DNA of 64,000 nt from Chitinispirillales bacterium (GTDB taxonomy: Bacteria > Fibrobacterota > Chitinivibrionia > Chitinivibrionales > Chitinispirillaceae). The translations under genes were made by a program, and so were the position numbers. Positions 44,591 to 54,022 of this stretch are shown piece after piece. The DNA is taken from positions 62,001-126,000 of the forward strand of contig JAIRVB010000021.1 of assembly GCA_031254105.1 (NCBI GenBank). Reading direction: 5' to 3'. Every line of letters starts with the position of its first letter. The first letter of the stretch is position 1. The notes beneath the pieces were generated by a model. The model was not told where the DNA came from. It was given only the letters and a program-made list of their open reading frames with translations, and ran no database searches.

Positions 44591-45914
44591 CCGTTTGTGG
44601 ATGCCGTTTACCTCCCATAACGAACAACTTGAACATCCGCCGCTTGTGATTGAGCGGGGATCCGGTATCTATTTGTATGATACAAACGGCAAACAATATA
44701 TTGACGCAATTGGCTCATGGTGGGTAAGCGCGTTCGGACACTGCAATCCCCAAATAAGCGAAGCGGTAAAAAATCAGCTTGGCAAACTTGAACACGTTCT
44801 TATGGCTGGATTCATCTCTGAGGCGACTACAGAACTGACCTCTATTTTAGGGGATGTTTTACCCAGGCAGCTTAACAGAATTTTTTATTCGGATAACGGC
44901 TCAACATCTGTAGAGGTAGCTCTCAAAATCGCTTTGCAGTACCACACTCTGCGAGGCAGTAATCGCAATGAGTTTGCCGCGTTTGGCGGCGGGTATCATG
45001 GTGATACTCTTGGCTCAATATCTGTGGGAGGGATTCCATCTTTTCATGGTCTCTTTCATGAAAAGTTTAAAAAGCAACACTTTACAGATTCACCATATTG
45101 TTTTCGCTGCCCTGCGGGAAAGGAGCCGCAAAGCTGTCACGCTCAATGTATGGATGGGTTAGAACGCATTTTGGAAGAGCATGGTAAGCGGATTGCGGCC
45201 TGTGTTTTTGAGCCTATGGTTCAGGGCGCTTCCGGAATGAGAGTGTATCCGCCCAAAGTTCTGCATCGGGTTTTTGACCTGTGTAAATCGCACGGGGTAA
45301 TCACCATAGCCGATGAAGTCGCTACGGGACTTGGACGTACAGGCAAAATGTTCGCCTGTGATCATGCCGAAGTTGTTCCCGATATCATGTGTCTTGCAAA
45401 AGGGCTTACAGGCGGGTATCTGCCTCTTGCGGTAACTGCTGTGCGTGAAGAGATATACGATGAATTTAAAGGCGGCCCGTTCTCAAACCGCACTCTTAAC
45501 CACGGTCACACTTTTACCGGAAACCCGCTTGCTTCCGCGGCAGCCGTCGCGGCTCTTAAGCTTCTTATACAAAATCAATTTCCTGAATCAGCGCAGTTTG
45601 TTATGCAATATTTTTCAAAAGGATTAGAATCGCTTTATGAGCATAACAATGTTTCCGGAATCAGGCATTTAGGGTTTATCGGAGCTTTTGAAATTGTGCG
45701 GGATAAAAAAACAAACGAACCTTTTCCTCAAGAGTTACGCGTTCCGTTCCGGTTCTCACAAATTGCGTTACAAAAAGGACTCATCTTACGTCCGCTTGGA
45801 AACACGGTATATTACATGCCGCCATTTAACGTTAAAACAGAAGAACTTGATAAAATTTTTGCCTTAACAAAAGAAGCTATTGAAGAGATAAGTGATGAGT
45901 ATACCGCTTCTTGA
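44568..45914 (+). CDS. bioA: Adenosylmethionine-8-amino-7-oxononanoate aminotransferase
   Basis: PLP class III aminotransferase making DAPA from KAPA. Motifs: LWMPFTSHNEQLEHPP, GSWWVSAFGH, YSDNGSTSVEVALKIALQY, FGGGYHGDTLGSISVGG, DEVATGLGRTGKMFACDH and the PLP lysine in CLAKGLTGGYLPLA. 448 residues. An alternative start at 44580 (MWLDRLW) would reduce the overlap with bioD. Member of the bio operon. Confidence 0.96.
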   Translation: MKSNMWLDRLWMPFTSHNEQLEHPPLVIERGSGIYLYDTNGKQYIDAIGSWWVSAFGHCNPQISEAVKNQLGKLEHVLMAGFISEATTELTSILGDVLPRQLNRIFYSDNGSTSVEVALKIALQYHTLRGSNRNEFAAFGGGYHGDTLGSISVGGIPSFHGLFHEKFKKQHFTDSPYCFRCPAGKEPQSCHAQCMDGLERILEEHGKRIAACVFEPMVQGASGMRVYPPKVLHRVFDLCKSHGVITIADEVATGLGRTGKMFACDHAEVVPDIMCLAKGLTGGYLPLAVTAVREEIYDEFKGGPFSNRTLNHGHTFTGNPLASAAAVAALKLLIQNQFPESAQFVMQYFSKGLESLYEHNNVSGIRHLGFIGAFEIVRDKKTNEPFPQELRVPFRFSQIALQKGLILRPLGNTVYYMPPFNVKTEELDKIFALTKEAIEEISDEYTAS

Positions 45915-47037
45915 CGCATTATATGAAGATAAACTGCGGCGGCAATCCGAATCGCTTTTGCGCAAATTGCCTCCGCATAGGAATGAACCGGGTATTGATT
46001 TTTCGGGCAACAGTTACCTTTCTCTTCAAAATTGCACATTAGTTACAGAAGAAGCGGCGCGCCTTGCCGAAGATAAACTATCCGGCAATATGGCCTCGCG
46101 TCTCATTTCGCAAGCATCTCCGCTCTATGAGGAGCTTGAAAAAGAGACCGCTGATTGGAAAGGGTGCGAAAGCGCATTAGTGTTTAATTCCGGATATGCC
46201 GCGAACACCGGTATTATTCAGGCGGTCTGTAACCGCGGTACTGATATTTTTTGTGACAAGCTCAATCACGCGTCAATTATAGACGGATGCATACTTTCGG
46301 GCGGACATTTTTTTCGTTACCGCCATGGTGATATGAAGCACCTGAAAACCCTTTTGAGCGCTTCCGCGGCACGCCGTAAACTTATCGTTACAGACACAGT
46401 TTTCAGTATGGACGGAGACCGCGCTCCGCTTGAAGATATTTGCGAACTCGGCAGACGTTTTAAATGCGCGGTAATGGTTGACGAAGCGCATGCCGCCGGA
46501 ATATTAGGCAAAAACGCAAGCGGTCTTGTTGAAGAAACAGGTACCGAAGATGGCGTACACATCCGTATCGGTACTTTAAGTAAAGCAGCGGCTGGATTGG
46601 GAGGTTTTTTTGCCGGAAGTAAGCTGATAAAAGATTTTCTTGTAAATAACGCAAGACCGCTCATTTACTCAACCGGACTTCCTCACTCTGTATTGGCTTA
46701 CAATTTAGCCGCTGTGCGGTATATCAGAAACAATCCTACTGTTGGAAAAACTTTACTTGAAAAAGCGGATAGGTTTCGTAAAGCGCTTGAAGCTTCCGGA
46801 TGGGATTGTATGGACAGCTCGACACAGATAATACCTGTTTTGGCGGGCAGCGCGGAGAACGCGTTAAGGCTGTCTGCTTTCCTGAAACAAAACGGTGTAA
46901 ACGCTCCCGCGATTCGTCCTCCCACTGTGCCTAAAGGTAAAGAAAGAATACGGTTTTCGGTTCATTTGGGAATTGACGATAAAGATATTGAACAAGTATT
47001 TCGGCTTATGAATCAGTATAGGTTAATGCAGAAATAA
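45895..47037 (+). CDS. bioF: 8-amino-7-oxononanoate synthase
   Basis: PLP alpha-oxoamine synthase condensing pimeloyl-ACP with alanine. Motifs: IDFSGNSYLSL, GNMASRLISQASPLYEELE, FNSGYAANTGII, DKLNHASIIDG, VDEAHAAGILG and the PLP lysine in RIGTLSKAAAGLGGF. Start ATG 45895 is preceded by GAAGAG; a GTG lies one codon earlier. The last codons and stop (LMQK-stop) are formed by a dispersed micro-repeat that also supplies the start of the next gene. Confidence 0.95.
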   Translation: MSIPLLDALYEDKLRRQSESLLRKLPPHRNEPGIDFSGNSYLSLQNCTLVTEEAARLAEDKLSGNMASRLISQASPLYEELEKETADWKGCESALVFNSGYAANTGIIQAVCNRGTDIFCDKLNHASIIDGCILSGGHFFRYRHGDMKHLKTLLSASAARRKLIVTDTVFSMDGDRAPLEDICELGRRFKCAVMVDEAHAAGILGKNASGLVEETGTEDGVHIRIGTLSKAAAGLGGFFAGSKLIKDFLVNNARPLIYSTGLPHSVLAYNLAAVRYIRNNPTVGKTLLEKADRFRKALEASGWDCMDSSTQIIPVLAGSAENALRLSAFLKQNGVNAPAIRPPTVPKGKERIRFSVHLGIDDKDIEQVFRLMNQYRLMQK

Positions 47038-47063
47038 TAATGCGGAATGCAGAAATAATAATT
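47023..47063. repeat. Micro-repeat forming the bioF-bioG/H junction
   Basis: TTAATGCAGAAATAATAATG followed by CGGAATGCAGAAATAATAAT is a tandem duplication of the family unit AATGCAGAAATAATAAT. It encodes the last four residues and stop of bioF and the first eight residues of the downstream esterase gene. Confidence 0.75.
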
Positions 47064-47717
47064 AACGGAATCTTTGTATTTGGTGGATGGGGCATAAATC
47101 CTGAAATACTGAAACCAGTATTTGGAGAGGACGCTCAATATATTGATATAAACCGCATAATGCCAAAACTGTTTGATTCATCTCAATTAAAAGCGAATTG
47201 GGCGCAAATCGTAATTTCTGAGTGTCAATTGCTAAATAAAAAACCTCAAATTATCGCGGGATGGTCTACCGGAGCAATGTTGGCGTACGCGGTTTCCCAT
47301 ATACTGTTTCCGCAGAAATTGATACTGCTTTCCGCAACACCCTGTTTCTGCCGAAAAAACGGATACCGTTTTGGCGTACGTCAATCTGTTCTTGATCAGA
47401 TGATAAGCACGCTTGAGCAAGATCAAACTAGAGTTTTGCGTTCTTTTTACGAACAGTGCGGATTGCAATATGATCAGTCAACAGCGCCGGATTATACGTT
47501 TGAGCAGCTTTCATGCGGGCTTCTTTTTCTCAAGCAGGCAGACCTGCGGCCGCTTGCGCCCACTAATATCAAACCGTTATTCTTTCATGGCAGGGATGAC
47601 CAAATTATTCCTGAAACCGCGTCTATTTATTTCTGTTCACAAACAGAGGGGATACATAACAGTTTTTCAGGACAGCATGCTTTTTTTACTGAACGAAACA
47701 GGTTATGCTTAGAATAG
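47040..47717 (+). CDS. Pimeloyl-ACP methyl ester esterase, BioG/BioH-type
   Basis: An alpha/beta hydrolase of 225 residues in the bio operon, so it probably demethylates pimeloyl-ACP methyl ester. The nucleophile elbow is AGWSTGAM (S76), the acid is in FFHGRDDQIIPE and the His in FSGQHAFF. Whether it belongs to the BioG, BioH or BioV family needs a profile search; the short length and GWSTGA elbow favour a BioG-like group. The start is formed by a micro-repeat, two bases after bioF. Confidence 0.8.
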   Translation: MRNAEIIINGIFVFGGWGINPEILKPVFGEDAQYIDINRIMPKLFDSSQLKANWAQIVISECQLLNKKPQIIAGWSTGAMLAYAVSHILFPQKLILLSATPCFCRKNGYRFGVRQSVLDQMISTLEQDQTRVLRSFYEQCGLQYDQSTAPDYTFEQLSCGLLFLKQADLRPLAPTNIKPLFFHGRDDQIIPETASIYFCSQTEGIHNSFSGQHAFFTERNRLCLE

Positions 47718-47981
47718 ATTCTTTCGGTTTGTCATTATTTAACGCAAATGTTTAGCTATAAAAATAATAAATGGTTAGAAGAAAGTCAATAGGCATTAAT
47801 TGATTGATGTAAAAATCAAATTACGAATGATGATATTTATTTGTGCAGGCAAACTTTGAAATGAAATTCTTTTATTTTTTCATAACTCCTTTATGAATGT
47901 TTTATTTTATCTCAAGCTCTAAGTTGAGGGGCAGCTCAAACGATGAACCAAACATAGATATACAGGAAAATTAAATTATAT

Positions 47982-48980
47982 ATGAAATATTTTAAAGAAG
48001 CTCAAAAACTCTTTGAAAAAGCTGTTGGAAGCGGTATAGATGAGGAAGAGATGCGAATCGTGGCCAAATGGCCTCTTGATAAGGTATCGCTGCTATTTTC
48101 CGCGGCTGACCAGGTTCGCCGTCTTTTTTTTAAAAACAAAGTAGACCCTTGCACCCTTATGAACATCAAATCTGGAGGGTGCGGCGAGGATTGCGCTTTC
48201 TGCTCTCAATCTAATCATAACAGTGCGAATATTAATGTACAGAGTTTATCCAATCCAAAAGAGATTGGACGCAGATGTAAAGAAGCGTGGTCAAAAGGAT
48301 ATCCTTTTTGTGTGGTGTCAAGCGGCAAAAAACTTGAAGCGGCTGAATTTGAAACGGTTTGCAAGGCGCTTTCCGAATGTAAGGGCAGCGGCGAAAAGCA
48401 CGCGTCTTTAGGGATACTCAGTGATGATGAACTTAAAGCGCTCTTTAAGGCTGGTGTAAGTTTTTATAATCACAACCTTGAAACAAGCCGTTCATATTTC
48501 AATAATATTGTTACAACACATACCTATGACGACAGGTTTGATACTGTAATGCGCGTTAAGATGTCGGGTATGAGGGTGTGCAGCGGCGGAATTTTTGGAA
48601 TGGGAGAAAGCTGGGAACATCGAATTGAATTGTGCGTTGACCTGCGCAACCTTGGGGTCAATATCGTCCCAATAAATTTTTTAAACGCGATTCTAGGAAC
48701 ACGGGTAGAACCTCTTAAGGAATCTCCCCTTGAGCTGTTAAAAATTGTCGCCATGTTCCGGCTTGCCATGCCCAATGTAACCATTAAAGTAAGCGGCGGC
48801 CGCGAAGCGAATCTGGGCTCTTTGCAAAATCTAATTTTTTACGCTGGCGCAAACGGGTATGTTACAGGTGGATATCTCACTACTCCTGGCGCCGGTTTTG
48901 AGGCGGATGAACAGATGATCGCTGCGCTGGGGTTAAAGAACCGCAGCCGCGGCTCACGTAGTGAATCTCAAGCGGTTTAA
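47982..48980 (+). CDS. bioB: Biotin synthase
   Basis: Radical-SAM sulfur insertion into dethiobiotin. The 4Fe-4S motif is C67-x3-C71-x2-C74 (GGCGEDCAFCSQS). Also YNHNLETS, MRVCSGGIFGMGES, FLNAILGTR and KVSGGREANLG. 332 residues. It is separated from bioG/H by 264 bp that hold only AT-rich DNA, so it likely has its own promoter. Confidence 0.97.
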   Translation: MKYFKEAQKLFEKAVGSGIDEEEMRIVAKWPLDKVSLLFSAADQVRRLFFKNKVDPCTLMNIKSGGCGEDCAFCSQSNHNSANINVQSLSNPKEIGRRCKEAWSKGYPFCVVSSGKKLEAAEFETVCKALSECKGSGEKHASLGILSDDELKALFKAGVSFYNHNLETSRSYFNNIVTTHTYDDRFDTVMRVKMSGMRVCSGGIFGMGESWEHRIELCVDLRNLGVNIVPINFLNAILGTRVEPLKESPLELLKIVAMFRLAMPNVTIKVSGGREANLGSLQNLIFYAGANGYVTGGYLTTPGAGFEADEQMIAALGLKNRSRGSRSESQAV

Positions 48981-49007
48981 CCATTCCAATTGAAAATAAC
49001 CTAATTT

Positions 49008-49141
49008 CCGTCCTCCCGGGAAGGCGGGACCGTATTTATTAAGCTGTGAAGCGAGCCGTTATTCCTGTTGCGGGGAGCGATCTGTGACCGTTCTGGCATA
49101 TCAGTTAATAACAGTAGACCCTCGTCTTCGTGGGAGTGACG
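49008..49141. mobile_element. MITE-like element, full copy downstream of prfC
   Basis: Left end CCGTCCTCCCGGGAAGGCGG, right end CCTCGTCTTCGTGGGAGTGA. It aligns end to end with the reverse complement of the element at 50796-50928, with perhaps three quarters of positions equal, including the internal AACGATCTGTGATCGTTC-type palindrome and CATATCAGTTAA. It encodes nothing, so it would need a transposase in trans. Confidence 0.7.
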
Positions 49142-49177
49142 TAAGGGTAGAACTTTTCAAGTAGATTAAATATATCA

Positions 49178-50758
49178 CTAACTTGACACGTTTAATACAA
49201 TGTCTTTATTGTGTTCAGTAAAAAACTGTAAATGCCAGTCACTTGGGAAAAGCAGAACCCTGCGTTCATCTTTGTCAAGAGCAAGCTTAACGCCCATGGG
49301 GATATGCAATTTATTTTCATCTATTAATACACTGCTTTTAATCCACCTTACCATTGTCCAGGGGGTTTGTTCTATACGTGACGCCGCCCCATACTCTGTT
49401 TCAAGCCTGTATTGAACCAGATCAAACTGCAGCGGTCCCACTGCCCCAAGGAGAGGTAGTTTCTGATGACCGGATGGAATCTCAAAGAGATGAATAAGCC
49501 CCTCCTGAACGAGCTGCATAAGTCCTTCACGAAAACGTTTGTAGTTTGACGGATAAGGATTATGCAGGTAGGCAAAACATTCCGGCGGAAAACGCGGTAT
49601 CTCATTATAAGCTAATCCGGCGTCTTCGCTCAGCGTATCGCCTATGCAGAGAAGATCCGTACCCACAACACCAATCACATCACCCGCGTAAGCCTCATCG
49701 ACAGATGTGCGTTCACGGCCAAAAACATTGCTTGAGTTGGATAAGCGCAAGCTCTTTCCCGTACGCACATGAATGACCGGCATATTGCGTGTAAATTCAC
49801 CGGATACAATTCTGACAAACGCCATGCGGTCACGGTGTCTGGGATCCATATTTGCCTGAATCTTAAAAACGAAACCGGAAAATTTTTCATGGTCAGGTTT
49901 AACGGCTGTTTCTCCGCTGTATCTGGGAAGCGGCGGCGGTGAGAACTCTAAAAATCCGTCAAGCAGAAGCTGCACCCCGAAATTATTTGCCGCGCTGCCG
50001 AAAAAAACGGGCGTTGTTTTGCCTGCAAGCACATCTTCATGACTAAAAGCCGCGCCAGCGTGCTCAACCATTTCTATCTCTTCACAAAGAGTATTGTAGA
50101 CGGAATCACTCAATCCGTTTTTGACCACAGGATCAGAGATACCATGAGTTGCGACTGGAGCGCGGTAAACGCCGCCCGGAGTGCGTTCATAAAAGTAAGC
50201 TTGTCCGGTTCTGCGGTCAAGCACCCCTCTGAAGTCCACTCCTGAACCAAGAGGCAAATTCATGGGATACGCGTTTATTTTTAACACTTGCTCTATTTCG
50301 TCAAGTATAGCCAGCGTATCAAGAGCAGGGCGGTCAAGCTTATTTACAAAAGTGAATACGGGAGTATTTCGTTTCCTGCAAACTTCAAATAGTTTACGGG
50401 TTTGATTTTCGATACCTTTTCCCGCGTCAATTACCATAATAACGGAATCAACCGCCGTAAGCACCCTGTAAGTATCTTCAGAGAAATCCTTATGGCCGGG
50501 AGTATCAAGCAGATTAACCCGGTAACCATTGTAATCAAAGTTAAGCACCGTTGAGCTTACGGATATCCCGCGCTTGCGTTCCAGCTCCATCCAGTCTGAG
50601 ACAGTGGCGCGCTCTTTCTTTCTGGCGGTAACTGAACCAGCTTCATGTACCGCTCCTCCATAGAGCAGAAGCTTTTCGGTTATCGTGGTTTTTCCGGCGT
50701 CAGGGTGAGAAACTATTGCAAAGGTTCTGCGGCGGGAAGATTCTTGTGAAATTGACAT
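49178..50758 (-). CDS. prfC: Peptide chain release factor 3
   Basis: GTPase that recycles RF1/RF2 from the ribosome. G1 is SHPDAGKTTITEKLL, the switch RKKERATVSDWMELERKRGISVSS follows, G3 is LLDTPGHKDFSEDTYR and G4 is FVNKLDRPALD. Domain II follows, and the PLLGAVGPLQFDLVQYRLE motif is RF3-specific. 526 residues, full length. It is monocistronic and bracketed by two inverted copies of a 133-bp MITE-like element. Confidence 0.97.
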   Translation of the reverse strand: MSISQESSRRRTFAIVSHPDAGKTTITEKLLLYGGAVHEAGSVTARKKERATVSDWMELERKRGISVSSTVLNFDYNGYRVNLLDTPGHKDFSEDTYRVLTAVDSVIMVIDAGKGIENQTRKLFEVCRKRNTPVFTFVNKLDRPALDTLAILDEIEQVLKINAYPMNLPLGSGVDFRGVLDRRTGQAYFYERTPGGVYRAPVATHGISDPVVKNGLSDSVYNTLCEEIEMVEHAGAAFSHEDVLAGKTTPVFFGSAANNFGVQLLLDGFLEFSPPPLPRYSGETAVKPDHEKFSGFVFKIQANMDPRHRDRMAFVRIVSGEFTRNMPVIHVRTGKSLRLSNSSNVFGRERTSVDEAYAGDVIGVVGTDLLCIGDTLSEDAGLAYNEIPRFPPECFAYLHNPYPSNYKRFREGLMQLVQEGLIHLFEIPSGHQKLPLLGAVGPLQFDLVQYRLETEYGAASRIEQTPWTMVRWIKSSVLIDENKLHIPMGVKLALDKDERRVLLFPSDWHLQFFTEHNKDIVLNVSS

Positions 50759-50795
50759 TTATAGATGCTCCAAAATAAAAAACGAACAATTTTTA

Positions 50796-50928
50796 CATCC
50801 TCTCGCGAAGGCGGGGGTCTGCTGTTCTTAACTGATATGGCGGAACGATCACAGATCGTTTCCTACATTAGGACAACGGATCGCCTTACGGTTTCAATAA
50901 ACACGGTACCGCCTTCGCGGGAATGATG
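50796..50928. mobile_element. MITE-like element, full copy upstream of prfC
   Basis: 133 bp with terminal inverted repeats CATCCTCTCGCGAAGGCGG (50796-50814) and CCGCCTTCGCGGGAATGATG (50909-50928). It carries an internal hairpin of the GGAACGATC type at 50842-50863. Orientation is opposite to the copy at 49008. Confidence 0.75.
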
Positions 50929-50959
50929 TTCACACATACTTTTGTGGTGGAAGTAAAGC

Positions 50960-50978
50960 GGGCGGCCACTGACCGCCC
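50960..50978. repeat. REP-like palindrome, GGGCGG type
   Basis: GGGCGGCCACTGACCGCCC with CCTTACG on the right, the inverted family flank. It lies 66 bp beyond the stop of the carboxyltransferase-BCCP gene. Confidence 0.7.
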
Positions 50979-51043
50979 CCTTACGATGGAATATTACGGT
51001 AATGGATTTTTTTTATTTATACATTGTACATTATACATTGCCT

Positions 51044-53035
51044 TTAAACCTCTTCTATCCCAATTAACGGTTGATCTTTATCAACAGCGCTTCCGTCCGT
51101 AACAAGAACTTTGATAACTTTGCACCGCACTGGAGCGGAAATTTCATTAAAGAGCTTCATCGCTTCTACAATGCAAACTTTAGCTCCGGCTTCTATTACA
51201 TCGCCCTCTTTTACGAATGCCGGCTTGCCCGGGCCGGGAGCGCTGTAAAACGTACCAACAAGCGGCGCGTTTATAGTTTTGCTGAACTCCTCTTTTTTAA
51301 CCTGCGCCGGTTTTGTTGAAGCTGCCGGTGCGGGAGCGGCAGTCGCGGCTGCGGAGGTGGTTACTGTCATGTCAAGCGCCGGAAGAGCGGCTGCCGCTGA
51401 GTACTGCCCCGCGGGTTTGACTAAAATATTATAATCACCTTTACGGAACACAATCTCCTCAACAGCAAGCCCATCTATCTTCTGAAGAAGTTCACCCGCA
51501 ACTCCTTCAATGTGCAGCTGTTGCGCGGCGATGGCTTTAGCTGCCGGTGAAGCATCATCTTCAATCTCATCTTTCTTTACAGGCTCATCAGCTTCCTTTT
51601 CCCATTTCATAACTTTTTTCATCTCTATATCAGCAGGGATTTCAGGACGTTTATCAGCGGGAAGAGCTCTCCATTTAAAATATTCGAGCGCCGGTTCCGG
51701 AAGAAGCACGTACGAAATAATATCCTCTTCACCATGGATAAAAGAGGGATCGACTCCATCGGTAGCTTTTGGAAGCATAGGGCTTAACCTGTCGGCAGGT
51801 CTGTAGTCAATAGGAGCTTCATCACCCAGAATTCTTTTTGTTATGGCAGGATCAATCGGCGCGGGTGACCGTCCGTAAAGTCCTTTTACATAATCTTTTA
51901 CCTCATTCGGCACGATCTTGTAACGCTCGCCGGAGATGACATTCATCACCGCCTGAGTGCCGACTATCTGACTTGTGGGGGTGACAAGCGGGGGAAAGCC
52001 CAAATCCTCGCGCACCCGGCTGACTTCGTTCAGCACCTCAGGAAGTTTGTCAAGCGCTTTCTGCATTTGCAGCTGCGAGCGGAAGTTTGAAATCATTCCG
52101 CCAGGTATCTGGTGAATAAGAATCCCGGGATCAATAAATGATACTGGTGAGGGAGCCGCGCTGCGTTTTAAAGCAAGTTCCGCGAAGTATTTTGCTATTT
52201 TCTCCAATGCTTCCATGTCAAGCGAAGCGGCATAGTTTGTTTCGGAAAAAATGGCGACCATGGTTTCCACAGGAGGCTGAGAGGAGAAGCCTGACATCGG
52301 AGAGATAGCGCAATCAATAGCTCCTGCTCCGGCGCGTACACCCTCAACATACGACGCGACACCCATACCGCTTGCCGAATGGCAATGCAGCTGAATAGGA
52401 ATATCAAGCTCCTTAATCAGAGCGGAAACCAAATGCTCCGCAGCTATGGGAGAGAGAATTCCCGCCATATCTTTTATACATAACGAATCGATCCCGAGAG
52501 CGACCTGTTCTTTTGCGTATTGAACATACTTTTCTACAGTGTGCACAGGAGAAGTCGTGTAAGCAAGCGTACCCTGAGCGTGACCGCCATGCTTTTTAAC
52601 AGCTTTAATGGCAGCCTCGAGATTGCGTGTATCGTTAAGAGCGTCAAACACCCGGAAAATATCAATTCCGTTTTCGCACGAAAGCGCTACAAACCTGTCA
52701 ACCACATCATCGGCATAGTTGCGGTAGCCTACAAGATTCTGTCCCCTGAGAAGCATCTGTAAAGGAGTATTCTTTGCTTTAGTCTTGATAAGCCGCAGCC
52801 GCTCCCAAGGGTTCTCACGTAAAAAACGGAGACAGACGTCAAAAGTCGCTCCTCCCCACATCTCTAACGAATAATATCCGACATTATCAATAACATCTAT
52901 AATGTTAAGCATATCTTCTGTTTTCATGCGCGTGGCCCATAATGACTGGTGAGCGTCGCGCAGAGTCGTGTCGGTAATCCTCAGAGGAATTTTATGCAGC
53001 AGATCTTCTGTTTTGTTTTTTGCAGTTTTTGTCAT
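51044..53035 (-). CDS. Oxaloacetate decarboxylase/pyruvate carboxylase-type carboxyltransferase fused to an AccB-type biotin carrier
   Basis: 663 residues. Residues about 15-290 are the HMGL-like TIM barrel (DTTLRDAHQSLWATRM, HCHSASGMGVASY, the KDMAGIL metal-site region). About 300-500 is the conserved PYC_OADA domain. About 515-545 resembles the N-terminal part of AccB (ELLQKIDGLAVEEIVFRKGD). After an Ala/Pro linker the biotinyl domain (about 585-660) reads PLVGTFYSAPGPGKPAFVKEGD and CIVEAMKLFNEI with biotinyl Lys627. The GTFY and EAMKLFNEI motifs are AccB-like rather than the shorter OadA-like carrier. It is the third gene, 24 bp after accA, in accD-accA-this. It could serve pyruvate/oxaloacetate carboxyl transfer, acetyl-CoA carboxylase, or both. 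Confidence 0.88.
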   Translation of the reverse strand: MTKTAKNKTEDLLHKIPLRITDTTLRDAHQSLWATRMKTEDMLNIIDVIDNVGYYSLEMWGGATFDVCLRFLRENPWERLRLIKTKAKNTPLQMLLRGQNLVGYRNYADDVVDRFVALSCENGIDIFRVFDALNDTRNLEAAIKAVKKHGGHAQGTLAYTTSPVHTVEKYVQYAKEQVALGIDSLCIKDMAGILSPIAAEHLVSALIKELDIPIQLHCHSASGMGVASYVEGVRAGAGAIDCAISPMSGFSSQPPVETMVAIFSETNYAASLDMEALEKIAKYFAELALKRSAAPSPVSFIDPGILIHQIPGGMISNFRSQLQMQKALDKLPEVLNEVSRVREDLGFPPLVTPTSQIVGTQAVMNVISGERYKIVPNEVKDYVKGLYGRSPAPIDPAITKRILGDEAPIDYRPADRLSPMLPKATDGVDPSFIHGEEDIISYVLLPEPALEYFKWRALPADKRPEIPADIEMKKVMKWEKEADEPVKKDEIEDDASPAAKAIAAQQLHIEGVAGELLQKIDGLAVEEIVFRKGDYNILVKPAGQYSAAAALPALDMTVTTSAAATAAPAPAASTKPAQVKKEEFSKTINAPLVGTFYSAPGPGKPAFVKEGDVIEAGAKVCIVEAMKLFNEISAPVRCKVIKVLVTDGSAVDKDQPLIGIEEV

Positions 53036-53059
53036 AGGGGAAACCCTTTTAGCGTTAGG

Positions 53060-54013
53060 TTATTTGGTGAACTTTCCCATGGACGAGAATTTTTCAAATC
53101 TTCTGGCAGTCAATTTTTGACCTGAAAGAGTTGTTAACTTTTTAAGATGTTTAAGTATCGCGGCCTTAACAGCTTCTGCTGCGGCAGCCGGATTGTTGTG
53201 AGCGCCTCCGGCGGGCTCTTTTATTATTTCATCGATTACTCCAAGAGAAAGCAGCGATTTTGCCGTAATCTTTAAGCTTTCAGCGGCGTTGGACGCATAA
53301 GCCGCGTCGCGCCATAAAATAGAGGCGCACCCTTCAGGCGATATAACGGAATACACCGCGTTAGAGAGCATCAAAACAACATCCGCCACACCTATCCCCA
53401 GAGCGCCGCCGCTTCCGCCCTCACCTGTCACAATGGCTACGACAGGGATCTCAAGTTTCGCCATCTCAGTGAGGTTACGCGCTATAGCTTCAGCCTGACC
53501 GCGTTCCTCCGCGTCAAGACCGGGAAAAGCTCCGGCAGTATCTATAAATGTTACGACAGGCAAATTAAACTTTTCAGCCAACCGCATGAGCCTTATAGCT
53601 TTTCGATAACCTTCGGGCCGCGCCATGCCGAAATTTCGCTTTACATTTTCATCTACATTTTTACCTTTGCTGTGTCCGATAAGCATAACCTTCTGAGTAC
53701 CCAGCGTCGCAAATCCCCCTACCATAGCGTGATCATCGCCATAGCAGCGGTCGCCGTGCAGCTCAACAAAACTGGTAAATATCATAGATATATAATCGTA
53801 AAGCACAGGACGGCGTGGATGACGCGCTACCTGAACCGTCTGCCAGGGCGTGAGCGTATCATATATCTCCTCCTTCCGCTCCTCGCACTTTCTTTCAAGT
53901 TCCGCAATCTGATTGAAAAAATCACCCTTATTGTCAACCGCAAGGGCTTTAAGCTTTTCTATCGCTTTTTCCATCTCAGCGATAGGCTTTTCAAATTCAA
54001 GCTCACGTTCCAT
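53060..54013 (-). CDS. accA: Acetyl-CoA carboxylase carboxyltransferase subunit alpha
   Basis: With AccD transfers the carboxyl group from biotin to acetyl-CoA. The coiled N-terminus (LEFEKPIAEMEKAIEKLKAL) precedes QTVQVARHPRRPVLYDYI, LHGDRCYGDD, FIDTAGAFPGLDAEERGQAEAIA, the oxyanion GEGGSGGALGIG and SPEGCASILW. 317 residues, complete. It starts 9 bp after accD and is followed by the fused biotin carrier, so accB is effectively supplied by the third gene. accC is not in the window. Confidence 0.96.
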   Translation of the reverse strand: MERELEFEKPIAEMEKAIEKLKALAVDNKGDFFNQIAELERKCEERKEEIYDTLTPWQTVQVARHPRRPVLYDYISMIFTSFVELHGDRCYGDDHAMVGGFATLGTQKVMLIGHSKGKNVDENVKRNFGMARPEGYRKAIRLMRLAEKFNLPVVTFIDTAGAFPGLDAEERGQAEAIARNLTEMAKLEIPVVAIVTGEGGSGGALGIGVADVVLMLSNAVYSVISPEGCASILWRDAAYASNAAESLKITAKSLLSLGVIDEIIKEPAGGAHNNPAAAAEAVKAAILKHLKKLTTLSGQKLTARRFEKFSSMGKFTK

Positions 54014-54022
54014 GGATGTTCC

